Shown: positions 1-6,193, numbered from the stretch's first letter. The stretch: 9,759 nucleotides of DNA from Micavibrio sp. UBA2020 (GCA_002334985.1 DDBY01000030.1:1-9759); one strand, 5' to 3'. Numbers and translations are program-made. Notes: generated by a model from the sequence alone, not told the origin.

Positions 1-174
1 CAAAAAAGCTGGGGCACCTATTACGATACGCAGCCGCGCGTACTTGCGGGCTCGCTTGAATCCAGCATGTGCCAGCTCAACAGGCTTCTGGGCGCGACGT
101 ATCAGGAAAATGGCGTGACGCTTTTCCCGCGCGTGCATAAAAAAACTTTCAAAGGCTTCTTTTCATGCGGCTGA
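1..174 (+). CDS. C-terminal end of a probable thermostable hemolysin-like (GNAT-fold) protein, 5' truncated
   Basis: Frame 1 is open from the first base to TGA at 172-174, giving the last 57 residues of a protein that starts outside the window. The fragment begins QKSWGTYYDTQPRVLAGSL. The W-G-x-Y-Y-x-x-x-P-x-V-x-A-G pattern resembles, from memory, the C-terminal part of the thermostable hemolysin family (Pfam T_hemolysin), whose members have an acyltransferase-like GNAT fold; a haemolytic role is doubtful for most of them. The end of the gene overlaps the acyl-activating enzyme by 10 bases (165-174), so the two are almost certainly co-transcribed and translationally coupled. As I recall, hemolysin-like genes often precede AMP-binding, TenA-like and SDR genes, as here, and this context is a main reason for the call. 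That the stretch is coding is fairly certain; the family name is moderately supported. Confidence 0.6.
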   Translation, partial: QKSWGTYYDTQPRVLAGSLESSMCQLNRLLGATYQENGVTLFPRVHKKTFKGFFSCG

Positions 175-1547
175 TAAAAGCAATAGAAGAGCATGCCCGC
201 AGGACGCCGCAAAAAACGGCGCTTTCCGATGGCACGCGCACGTTGACATACGGCGAGCTCCTGAACGAAGCCGCGCGTATGGCGGCGAAGCTGAAATCTG
301 CCGATTGCCAGCGGTTGGCGATTGCCGGCGACAACGGCATAGAATGGATTGTTGCCGATATTGCCGCGCTGTCCATGGATATTCCGGTGGTGCCGCTGCC
401 CGTTTTCTTTACGGATGCGCAGCGCGCGTCTGTGCTGGCGTCTTCGGGCGTGACGCATATTGCGCTTGCGGGTGCGCTGGTGCCGACGGCTGCGCAGGCG
501 CTGCCGCCCTTGCCCGCAGGGACATCTAAAATCACCTATACATCCGGCTCGACCGGTGCGCCGAAGGGTGTTTGTCTGCCGCAAAGCGGGCTTGAGGCCG
601 TGGCCGAAGGCATTGGCGAATTTTTGGGCACTGCCTATGCCGGGCGGCATATTTGCGCTTTGCCGCTGGGCGTGCTGCTTGAAAACGTCGCGGGTGTTTA
701 TACGGCACTGATGACGGGCGCATCGGTTTTTGTGCCGCCGCTCGGGGCGATAGGTTTTCAAAACCCCTTCCGGCCGGATTTTGGCGCACTGCTGCGCGGT
801 ATGGTGGAGGCGCGCGCGACGTCGGTCATTTTGGTGCCGGAGCTGCTGCGCGGTTTGATGGCAGCCGTGCAAAAGTTTGCCCTGATGCCGCAAGCGCTGT
901 CTTTTGCCGCAGTGGGCGGCGCGAAAGTCGCGCCGGAGCTTTTGGCGCAGGCACGGCTTTTGGGTCTGCCTGTTTATGAAGGCTATGGGCTCAGCGAATG
1001 CGGCTCCGTCGTTGCGATGAACACACCGGCGCAGCACCGTGCGGGCAGCGCGGGGCGTTTGCTGCCACATGTGCGCGCCCATGTCAGCGGCGGTGAAATT
1101 GTGGTCGATAACCCTTGTTTCCTCGGTTATCTCGGCGAGACGCCGCGGGGCGGGGCGGCTTTTGCCACGGGTGATTTAGGCGCGATTGATGCGGGCGGTT
1201 TTGTCACGCTGCAGGGGCGGCGCAAAAATCTGATTATCACGGGGTTTGGCCGCAATATCTCCCCCGAATGGGTGGAAAGCGAGCTTCTGGCGCAACCGCA
1301 AATCGGACAGGCCGTCGTGTACGGCGAAGGGGCGGCCAGTTTGAAAGCGCTTCTGGTGCCCGCGGCCGAGGGCGCCGATTTGAAAGCCGCCGTTGCGGCC
1401 GCCAACAAGAACTTGCCTGAATACGCACAGGTTACGGACTTGCGTGAAATTCCGCGCCTGCGCGCCGAAGACGGCTTTATGACCGGCAACGGCCGTATCC
1501 GCAGAGATATGGTTCTTCAACATTTTTGCCAAGGAGAAAAAACATGA
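165..1547 (+). CDS. AMP-dependent acyl-activating enzyme (ANL superfamily, acyl-CoA synthetase-like)
   Basis: A 460-residue adenylate-forming enzyme that would activate a carboxylic acid as acyl-AMP. The P-loop motif YTSGSTGAPKGV is at residues 125-136, the A5-type motif YEGYGLSE at 271-278, the ATP-ribose-binding TGD at 335-337, and the hinge/A8 region GRRKNLIITGFGRNISPEWVE at 351-371. The A10 motif near the C-terminus reads GNGRIRRD (441-448), so Arg444 stands where nearly all ANL enzymes have the catalytic Lys. At 460 residues it is shorter than typical acyl-CoA synthetases (about 500-550) and has a short N-terminal subdomain. Start: the first ATG overlaps the previous gene by 10 bases. 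The TGA at the end overlaps the next ATG (ATGA, 1544-1547). No acyl carrier protein is visible nearby, so the acceptor may be CoA, or the adenylate may pass directly to a partner such as the GNAT-like protein. The superfamily is certain; the substrate is unknown. Confidence 0.9.
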   Translation: MRLIKAIEEHARRTPQKTALSDGTRTLTYGELLNEAARMAAKLKSADCQRLAIAGDNGIEWIVADIAALSMDIPVVPLPVFFTDAQRASVLASSGVTHIALAGALVPTAAQALPPLPAGTSKITYTSGSTGAPKGVCLPQSGLEAVAEGIGEFLGTAYAGRHICALPLGVLLENVAGVYTALMTGASVFVPPLGAIGFQNPFRPDFGALLRGMVEARATSVILVPELLRGLMAAVQKFALMPQALSFAAVGGAKVAPELLAQARLLGLPVYEGYGLSECGSVVAMNTPAQHRAGSAGRLLPHVRAHVSGGEIVVDNPCFLGYLGETPRGGAAFATGDLGAIDAGGFVTLQGRRKNLIITGFGRNISPEWVESELLAQPQIGQAVVYGEGAASLKALLVPAAEGADLKAAVAAANKNLPEYAQVTDLREIPRLRAEDGFMTGNGRIRRDMVLQHFCQGEKT

Positions 1548-2215
1548 CGTTCTATGAAAGACTGCAAAAAGAAACCGCCCCCGCCCGCGCGGCGCTTTAT
1601 CAGGTGCCGCAGCTGGCAGACGGGCTGCGCGGCGATATCAGCCGCGAAACCTATATCGCCTATCTGACGGAAGCCTACCACCACGTCAAACATACGGTGC
1701 GTTTCCTGATGGCCATGGGCGCGCGTCTGCCGGAGGAGAAAAAATGGCTCCATGACGCTATCGCCGAGTATATCGAAGAAGAAAAAGGCCATGAAGAATG
1801 GATTCTGAACGACATCGCCGCAGCCGGCGGTGACAAGGAAGCCGCGCGCGCGGCCAGCCCGAACCTCGAGACGCAGGTTCTGGTTGCCTATAACTATGAT
1901 TACATCGCGCGTAAAAACCCTGTCGGGTTTTTGGGAATGGTTTTCATGCTCGAAAGCACTTCGACACAAATCGCCAGCACGGGCGCGGACGCCATTATGG
2001 CGGGGCTTCAACTGCCCAAGAGCGCGTTCACCTATCTGTATTCACACGGCGCGCTGGATATCGAACATTTGAAGTTTTTTGAAACCCTCGTGAACAAGAT
2101 AAGCGACGCGGAAGATCAGGCGGCAATTATCGAAGTTGCGCAAAACACTTTCCGTCTTTTCGCGGGGCTACTGGGCGCTGTGCCGCACAAGCGGGGACTT
2201 AAAAATGCAGCTTAA
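1544..2215 (+). CDS. Heme-oxygenase-like diiron oxidase/oxygenase (HDO; TenA-like/iron-containing redox enzyme)
   Basis: A 223-residue all-helical protein starting at the ATG inside the ATGA overlap, preceded by AAGGAG at 1531-1536. It has a complete set of candidate metal ligands of the HDO superfamily (CADD, UndA, SznF and relatives): Glu43 in an early helix (EAYHHVKH, 43-50), Glu80-x2-His83 (EEEKGHEE, 78-85), Glu137 in a central helix (MLESTST), and His168-x3-Asp172-x2-His175 (SHGALDIEH, 167-175). It contains no cysteine, so it cannot be a TenA thiaminase, which needs a Cys nucleophile. Known HDOs use two irons and O2 for oxidative decarboxylation, desaturation, C-C cleavage or N-oxygenation. 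The adjoining acyl-activating enzyme and SDR suggest an acyl-derived substrate, by inference. A pipeline would probably name it TenA family or iron-containing redox enzyme. It overlaps the SDR gene by 11 bases. Confidence 0.87.
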   Translation: MTFYERLQKETAPARAALYQVPQLADGLRGDISRETYIAYLTEAYHHVKHTVRFLMAMGARLPEEKKWLHDAIAEYIEEEKGHEEWILNDIAAAGGDKEAARAASPNLETQVLVAYNYDYIARKNPVGFLGMVFMLESTSTQIASTGADAIMAGLQLPKSAFTYLYSHGALDIEHLKFFETLVNKISDAEDQAAIIEVAQNTFRLFAGLLGAVPHKRGLKNAA

Positions 2216-3695
2216 GGGCAAAAAGGTTTTCGTGACGGGCGGCACGGGCGGCATCGGTGCTGTGCTGGTGCCGCTCTTGCGCGCAGCCGGGGCGGAGGTT
2301 GAGGTTCACAGCCGCAGAACCCACGGCGACCTTGCGGGGGACATCTCGGGGCTGCGCGCGCAGCTTTCTGCGGCGCCGCCGGATGTTCTCGTCAACCTTG
2401 CCGGTTATAACGTTTTTGCGTATTGCGAAGACCAGGACGCCGCCGCTCTTGTGCACCTGAATCTTGTGGTGCCGATGCAGCTGTCGCAGGCCGTTCTGCC
2501 AGCCATGAAACGGCGCGGCAGCGGCAAGATAGTCAATATAGGCTCCATGACGGGTTTGATACCGCTGCCGCACTTGACGGGCTATGTCGCGGCCAAAGCG
2601 GGGCTGAAGGCCTTTTCCGATGCGCTGCGCCGCGAAGTCGCGGGCACGGGCGTGACGGTGGCGCATATTACACCGCGCGCTGTCAAAACTGCCGCCAACA
2701 AAGGGCTGAAAGCCTTGCTGAACGAGCAAACAGGCGTGCGCTACGACAGCGCGGAAAAAGTCGCGGCGATTATTCTGCGGGCCATAGAGAATGACGGCAG
2801 CGACGTGCGCATCGGCTGGCCGGAGCGGTTTTTTGTCGTGATGCACGCCATCTTTCCATCTTTGGTTGACCGCGGCCTTTCTGCCAACAGGCAGGTGGGC
2901 GAAAAAATTCTGTCGCAAGCCGCAGCGTCCCAATCACAATCAACACATCATACGGAGAATTTAAAAGCCATGAAAACCCAAATTGCCGCAGGTTTGCTCT
3001 GCCTTTCCATCGCTGTGCCTGCCTATGCGCAGGTTCAAATGCCGCCTGTGGCGCCGCTGCAAATTGTGCAGGAAGCTGCGCCGGATGCCGTGATGCTTAA
3101 AATCAGCGATTTGCAGGCGCGCTGGGCAGAAATCAAATACAAATCGACCGACAAAGATAAAAAAATAGCGGCCATGAGCGCGCTTGAAAAAGAAGCCGCC
3201 GCGCTGGTGGCCGCCGCGCCTGCGCGCGCGGAAGCCAAGATTTGGGAGGCCATCATCCTTTCGACCGAGGCTGGTTTTATCAAAGGTCTGTCTGCCCTGC
3301 CCAAGGTCAAAAAAGCCAAATCGTTGCTGGAGCAGGCAATTGAAACAAACCCCGAGGCGCTGGAGGGCTCGGCCTATACTTCTCTCGGCTCTCTTTATTA
3401 TCAAGTGCCGGGCTGGCCGGTTGCTTTCGGGGATAAGGAAAAAGCCGAGAAATATTTGAAAGCGGCGTTGACCGTCAATCCGGACGGTATCGACCCTAAC
3501 TATTTCTACGGTGATTATTTAATGAACCAAAGCCGCTATACGGAGGCCGTGCCGGTCTTGGAAAAGGCCCTTGCCGCGCCCGACCGTGCAGGACGCACCC
3601 TCGCCGATGAGGGGCGCCGTCAGGAAATCCGCGCCGCCCTTGGCGTTGCGCGCGAAAAGATAAAAACGGCAGCGCCTAAAAAAAGCTATAACTGA
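2205..3695 (+). CDS. SDR oxidoreductase whose reading frame runs without a stop into the downstream TPR protein
   Basis: The ATG at 2205 (GGGGA at 2193-2197 as ribosome site) opens a 496-codon frame. Residues 1 to about 245 are a classical short-chain dehydrogenase/reductase: TGGTGGIG at 11-18 (Rossmann dinucleotide loop), NLAG at 64-67, and catalytic Asn86, Ser114, Tyr127 and Lys131 (YVAAK), with the usual 13-residue Ser-Tyr spacing. The domain ends with a GWPERFF (about 205) and LVDRGLS segment typical of this SDR group. Residues 246-255 (SQSTHHTENL region) are low-complexity and encoded by AT-richer, spacer-like DNA; residue 256 is the Met of a protein with its own signal peptide. A cytosolic SDR joined to an internal signal peptide makes little sense as one chain, so the functional SDR probably ends near 2969 and the joined frame reflects a lost stop codon or a sequencing indel. 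Its probable role is NAD(P)H-dependent reduction or oxidation in the operon's pathway. A start at 2136 in the same frame was rejected because it lies deep inside the HDO gene. Confidence 0.83.
   Translation: MQLKGKKVFVTGGTGGIGAVLVPLLRAAGAEVEVHSRRTHGDLAGDISGLRAQLSAAPPDVLVNLAGYNVFAYCEDQDAAALVHLNLVVPMQLSQAVLPAMKRRGSGKIVNIGSMTGLIPLPHLTGYVAAKAGLKAFSDALRREVAGTGVTVAHITPRAVKTAANKGLKALLNEQTGVRYDSAEKVAAIILRAIENDGSDVRIGWPERFFVVMHAIFPSLVDRGLSANRQVGEKILSQAAASQSQSTHHTENLKAMKTQIAAGLLCLSIAVPAYAQVQMPPVAPLQIVQEAAPDAVMLKISDLQARWAEIKYKSTDKDKKIAAMSALEKEAAALVAAAPARAEAKIWEAIILSTEAGFIKGLSALPKVKKAKSLLEQAIETNPEALEGSAYTSLGSLYYQVPGWPVAFGDKEKAEKYLKAALTVNPDGIDPNYFYGDYLMNQSRYTEAVPVLEKALAAPDRAGRTLADEGRRQEIRAALGVAREKIKTAAPKKSYN
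2970..3695 (+). CDS. Secreted/periplasmic tetratricopeptide-repeat protein (internal in-frame start)
   Basis: The ATG at 2970, with GGAG at 2954-2957 (a long 12-base gap), begins a 241-residue protein. It has a clear Sec signal peptide: MKTQ, a hydrophobic core (IAAGLLCLSIAVPA), and a predicted cleavage after AYA at residue 20. The mature part is mostly helical. Around residues 115-200 it has TPR-like helical pairs: KAKSLLEQAIETNPEALEG, then a segment with GDKEKAEKYLKAALTVNPDG, then RYTEAVPVLEKALAAP. The protein would act in the periplasm, perhaps as a binding or scaffold protein. It lies in the same frame as the SDR with no intervening stop, so automated annotation may fold it into the SDR entry. 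The signal peptide right after an ATG argues that translation starts here. It is the last gene before a strong terminator, so it belongs to the operon. The specific role is unknown. Confidence 0.75.
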   Translation: MKTQIAAGLLCLSIAVPAYAQVQMPPVAPLQIVQEAAPDAVMLKISDLQARWAEIKYKSTDKDKKIAAMSALEKEAAALVAAAPARAEAKIWEAIILSTEAGFIKGLSALPKVKKAKSLLEQAIETNPEALEGSAYTSLGSLYYQVPGWPVAFGDKEKAEKYLKAALTVNPDGIDPNYFYGDYLMNQSRYTEAVPVLEKALAAPDRAGRTLADEGRRQEIRAALGVAREKIKTAAPKKSYN

Positions 3696-3718
3696 TAGAG
3701 CCGGATATGTTTTTCCTC

Positions 3719-3724
3719 TATAAT
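3719..3724 (+). promoter_or_regulatory. Perfect TATAAT -10 element for the two-component operon, overlapping the upstream terminator
   Basis: TATAAT at 3719-3724 matches the sigma-70 -10 consensus exactly. No good -35 is seen 16-18 bases upstream (TAGAGC at best). Initiation about 7 bases downstream would start the RNA near 3731, inside the left arm of the terminator stem, so this transcript could not form the full hairpin. The leader to the regulator ATG would be about 39 bases. Only 14 bases separate the terminator from the ATG, so the promoter has to be here or further upstream. Confidence 0.4.
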
Positions 3725-3727
3725 TCA

Positions 3728-3755
3728 GGGGCTCGCTTGGCGAGCCCCTCTTTTT
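3728..3755 (+). terminator. Strong rho-independent terminator of the acyl-CoA synthetase/HDO/SDR/TPR operon
   Basis: GGGGCTCGC (3728-3736), loop TTG, GCGAGCCCC (3740-3748), then TCTTTTT (3749-3755). This is a perfect 9-bp GC-rich stem with a U-tract, 32 bases after the TPR stop codon. Confidence 0.92.
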
Positions 3756-3769
3756 AAGGCCAATCACCG

Positions 3770-4426
3770 ATGCGCGTATTGCTGGTCGAAGACGATGTTT
3801 TGCTGGGCAAGGCCACACAGGCCGGGCTGCGCACGGCCTTTGCGGTGGACTGGCTGACCAATGCCGAAGATGCGGAGGCGGCTGTGCGCGCGCAGGCTTA
3901 TGACCTCTTGGTTCTCGACATCAATTTGCCGGGCGAAAGCGGGCTTGCGCTTCTCAAGCGGCTGCGCAGCGGCGACAATCTGACGCCCTGCTTGTTTTTG
4001 ACGGCGCGCGATGCGGTTTACCACCGCATCGAAGGGTTGAATGCAGGCGCGGATGATTATCTGGTCAAGCCCTTCGACCTTGACGAGCTGCTGGCGCGCT
4101 GCGCGGCATTGATACGCCGTGCGCACGGGCGGGCGGCACCTGTGATACGGCACGGCGATTTATTGCTCGACCCGCTTGCGAAAACGGTTCATGTGGGCGC
4201 GTCGCCGGTTTCGCTTTCCGCGCGGGAATTTGCGATTGCCGAATATCTGCTCAGCCATGCGGGGCAGGTTGTCAGCCGTCAGCAGATTGAAACGGCTATA
4301 TATGACTGGGGCAGCGATGATATCGGCTCCAACACGGTGGAGGTGCATATCTCCGCCCTGCGCCGCAAGCTGGGCAAGGATTTCGTCAAAACTATCCGCA
4401 ATATCGGCTATGTGGTGGAAACATGA
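3770..4426 (+). CDS. OmpR/PhoB-family response regulator (QseB/TctD-like)
   Basis: A 218-residue DNA-binding response regulator. The receiver domain (1 to about 115) has the acidic pair Asp8/Asp9 (VEDD), phospho-acceptor Asp50 (LVLDINLPG), Thr78 (FLTARD) and Lys100 (YLVKPFD). The C-terminal winged helix (about 125-218) has LSAREFAIAEYLLSHAGQVVSRQQI and the VEVHISALRRKLG recognition-helix region, ending IRNIGYVVET. The start is the ATG 14 bases after the terminator; only a weak AAGG (3756-3759) serves as ribosome site. It overlaps the kinase gene by 4 bases (ATGA, 4423-4426), so the two are a cognate pair. The receiver pattern most resembles the QseB/PmrA/TctD branch. The regulon cannot be read from the sequence; neighbouring operons on either side are possible targets, by position only. 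Confidence 0.94.
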   Translation: MRVLLVEDDVLLGKATQAGLRTAFAVDWLTNAEDAEAAVRAQAYDLLVLDINLPGESGLALLKRLRSGDNLTPCLFLTARDAVYHRIEGLNAGADDYLVKPFDLDELLARCAALIRRAHGRAAPVIRHGDLLLDPLAKTVHVGASPVSLSAREFAIAEYLLSHAGQVVSRQQIETAIYDWGSDDIGSNTVEVHISALRRKLGKDFVKTIRNIGYVVET

Positions 4427-5772
4427 AAAAGAATTCGCTGCGCCTGCGGCTTATCAAAACGCTTTTGCTGCAAATGCTGGCGGCGGTGGTGCTGTCGGGC
4501 GGGCTTGCGCTGGCTTTTATTTATCACGAAGTTGACGAAGTATATGATGCGACGCTGGTACAGTTTTCGCGCTCGCTGGCTTCCATGCCGATCGGCGATG
4601 CAAACCCTGAAAGCTATGCGGGTCTTGACCGCAGCAAGGATGCCGAACTTGCCCACCGCTATGAGCGTAAAATTTCGTACCGCATTTTAAAAGACGGGCA
4701 GGTGATTACCGCATCGGCCGAGGGGCCGGCGATGGAGGGGATATACCTGCCGCCCGGATTTTCCAAACTGCATCACGACAAAAAAGGCCGCCATGAATGG
4801 CGGGTCTATACGCTGCTGGATGAAAAATCCGGACTGGCGATTGAGGTTGCCGAGAAATACGACATCCGGCGCGAATTGACATTCCAGCTGCTCAGCAGTC
4901 TTGTGTTGCCGGGCATTCTTTTCATTATTTCATCCATCGTGGCTATCTGGTGGGCGACGGGCTCCAGCCTGAAGGTTCTGGCGCGGGTATCGGGCGAGGT
5001 AGGGGCGCGGGCGGCCGAAGACCTGTCGTCTATCGATGACCGCGATATTCCGATTGAAATCAAGCCGCTGACCCATGCGCTGAACGACCTCTTCGCGCGT
5101 ATCGAGACAAGCTTTCTGCGCGAGCGTGAATTCACCGATAACGCTGCGCATGAACTGCGCACGCCCCTTGCCGCAATAAAGGCGCAGGTGCAGGCGCTGC
5201 AAAGGTCCGAAAACCTGAGCGCGGCGGGGCAGGAAGGCTTCGCCAATCTTCTGGCCGCCGTGGACCGCGCCGCGGCGATGACAGACGCGCTTTTGTCTTT
5301 TGCGCGCCTGCAGGGCGAGCGCAGCGATGCCGCCCCGGTACTTATGGCCGATATCGTCCGGCAGGAAATACAGGCTTTGGCGGGCTTTGCCGCCGCGCGG
5401 CAGGTGCGTATCACGCCTGCGCTCGAAGAAGTTCCGCCGATACAGGGTGTGCCGCATGCGCTCGGCCTGATGGTGCGCAATGTGCTGCATAACGCGGTTA
5501 AATTCTCCCCCCAGGGCGGGGAAGTGGTTGTGACGCTGTCTTTGCAGGCGGGGGCGCCGGTTTTGTCCATCGCCGATGCGGGGGCAGGCATTGCGGATAA
5601 ACACTTGCCCCATGTCTTCGAGCGGTTTTACCGCGCGGATAAGTCCCAGATCGGCTCCGGCCTCGGCCTTAGTATCGTCAAGTGGGTTGCCGATACACAC
5701 CGCGCGCGCGTGGCTCTTGCGCCTGCGCAGCAGGGCGGGCTTGATTTTAAAATCTTTTTTTCCAAAGCCTGA
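4423..5772 (+). CDS. Membrane sensor histidine kinase (QseC/TctE-like)
   Basis: A 449-residue kinase paired with the preceding regulator. TM1 is about residues 11-34 (IKTLLLQMLAAVVLSGGLAL region) and TM2 about 156-180 (LLSSLVLPGILFIISSIVAI region), enclosing a periplasmic sensor of about 120 residues. That sensor begins with a VDEVYDATLVQFSRSLAS segment typical of the 2CSK_N sensor domain of QseC/TctE kinases. A HAMP-like linker spans about 181-232. The H-box is FTDNAAHELRTPLAAIKAQ with phospho-acceptor His243. The ATPase domain has N-box Asn353/Asn357 (RNVLHNAVKFSP), G1 DAGAG at 385-389, an F-box (FERFYR) and G2 GSGLGLS at 411-417. All catalytic elements are present, so it should be active. 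The signal is unknown; 2CSK_N kinases sense small molecules such as tricarboxylates or catecholamines in studied cases. Confidence 0.94.
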   Translation: MKKNSLRLRLIKTLLLQMLAAVVLSGGLALAFIYHEVDEVYDATLVQFSRSLASMPIGDANPESYAGLDRSKDAELAHRYERKISYRILKDGQVITASAEGPAMEGIYLPPGFSKLHHDKKGRHEWRVYTLLDEKSGLAIEVAEKYDIRRELTFQLLSSLVLPGILFIISSIVAIWWATGSSLKVLARVSGEVGARAAEDLSSIDDRDIPIEIKPLTHALNDLFARIETSFLREREFTDNAAHELRTPLAAIKAQVQALQRSENLSAAGQEGFANLLAAVDRAAAMTDALLSFARLQGERSDAAPVLMADIVRQEIQALAGFAAARQVRITPALEEVPPIQGVPHALGLMVRNVLHNAVKFSPQGGEVVVTLSLQAGAPVLSIADAGAGIADKHLPHVFERFYRADKSQIGSGLGLSIVKWVADTHRARVALAPAQQGGLDFKIFFSKA

Positions 5773-5815
5773 CGCGCTTTGCATGGGGCGTGCGGGCGGC
5801 GGGCGCTTTGCGCGG

Positions 5816-5851
5816 CCGCTACCGCCTGTGGGCGGCTTTGCGGACGATTTT
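5816..5851 (+). terminator. Possible weak terminator after the two-component operon
   Basis: CCGC (5816-5819) and CCGCC (5822-5826) can pair with GGCGG (5831-5835) and GCGG (5840-5843) around a TGTG loop, with a short T run at 5848-5851. The stem is interrupted and the U-tract is separated from it, so this is a weak candidate. No better terminator follows the kinase gene. Confidence 0.35.
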
Positions 5852-5890
5852 CCCCTTTTGCGGGTTTTTACCCTAATCCGATAATTTTTC

Positions 5891-5917
5891 TTGCATTTAA
5901 GGGGGCGAATCAATAAT
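5891..5917 (+). promoter_or_regulatory. Possible promoter for the small ORF/ATP-grasp genes
   Basis: AATAAT (5912-5917) matches five of six bases of the -10 consensus. TTGCAT (5891-5896) is a poor -35 with a short 15-base spacer. The surrounding DNA is locally AT-rich (5881-5930) in an otherwise GC-rich region, which supports a promoter here. It would give a leader of about 190 bases. Confidence 0.35.
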
Positions 5918-5924
5918 TATGCGA

Positions 5925-6112
5925 ATATCGTACGTGCCAATGACCCGCGGCCCCCGACCAATGGGGGCGCCCTTAAGGAAGCACCTTCCCTCAAGGCAGG
6001 TTAAGCAACGGCGAACTTTTTAGTGCTATCCGTCTGTGCGCTCCGGCGCGCGGGCATATCGCAGCGAAGAGTTTTCGCTTTTGTTAACTGCTTGATTGAT
6101 GAGGAGGCTCCA
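5925..6112 (+). promoter_or_regulatory. Structured 5' leader of unknown type upstream of the small ORF and ATP-grasp gene
   Basis: The gene-free stretch 5773-6112 is 340 bases; this is its probably transcribed part. Visible hairpins are GCCCCC (5950-5955) with GGGGGC (5963-5968) around a 7-base loop, GGAAG (5977-5981) with CTTCC (5985-5989) around CAC, GCGC-TCCG-GCGC at about 6039-6050, and AGCGAA (6063-6068) with TTCGCT (6074-6079) followed by TTTTGTT, which looks like an attenuator terminator. CTTAA (5972-5976) can also pair with TTAAG (6001-6005), giving alternative folds. I compared it by eye with consensus elements of TPP, FMN, cobalamin, glycine, SAM, c-di-GMP and guanidine riboswitches and found no match. 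It could be a cis-regulatory leader, an independent small RNA, or an ordinary spacer with chance hairpins. Confidence 0.4.
6101..6107 (+). promoter_or_regulatory. Consensus Shine-Dalgarno that selects the 26-codon ORF
   Basis: GAGGAGG sits 5 bases before the ATG at 6113, an ideal position. It is by far the best ribosome site around the ATP-grasp gene. It overlaps the alternative upstream starts of the ATP-grasp frame (TTG 6096, ATG 6099) and so cannot serve them. Confidence 0.7.
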
Positions 6113-6193
6113 ATGTCAGCCGCAGCCAAGCCATATCCCGTATCCGGCGCACAGGGTGCCGTTTCTTCCCGCTTTTGCATGGGGGGCTTTTGA
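6113..6193 (+). CDS. 26-residue small ORF, candidate leader or precursor peptide, coupled to the ATP-grasp gene
   Basis: ATG at 6113 has a perfectly placed GAGGAGG 5 bases upstream and opens a 26-codon frame ending in TGA at 6191-6193. The peptide begins MSAAAKPYPVSG, continues through small and polar residues, and ends RFCMGGF. The stop is followed by a single base and then the ATP-grasp ATG at 6195, which has only a G-run (6181-6186) as ribosome site, so translation of the large gene probably depends on termination of this one. Two readings fit: a leader peptide used only for translational coupling, or a small substrate for the adjacent ATP-grasp ligase (some ATP-grasp enzymes modify ribosomal peptides). 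The C-terminal Cys-Met-Gly-Gly-Phe is notable, but there are no obvious core repeats or leader motif such as those of microviridins. Function unknown; translation is likely from the ribosome site, but not proven. Confidence 0.5.
   Translation: MSAAAKPYPVSGAQGAVSSRFCMGGF

Noticed and set aside
1..174. A secreted haemolytic toxin
   Set aside because: The family name is historical; the genomic context is metabolic and the visible fragment has no toxin feature.
102..1082. A 326-codon minus-strand open frame over the acyl-activating enzyme
   Set aside because: Arg/Gln/His-rich antisense shadow; the plus strand holds all ANL motifs in order.
1544..2215. TenA thiaminase II or transcriptional regulator
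   Set aside because: No cysteine nucleophile and no DNA-binding motif; diiron HDO ligands are complete instead.
5852..5870. CCC...GGG hairpin followed by TTTTT as terminator after the kinase
   Set aside because: Only three base pairs can form; not stable enough to call.
5974..6010. Resemblance to the SRP (4.5S) RNA loop: AAGGAAGCA and AAGGCAG
   Set aside because: Spacing differs by several bases, and the symmetrical internal loop and flanking helix of SRP RNA are absent.
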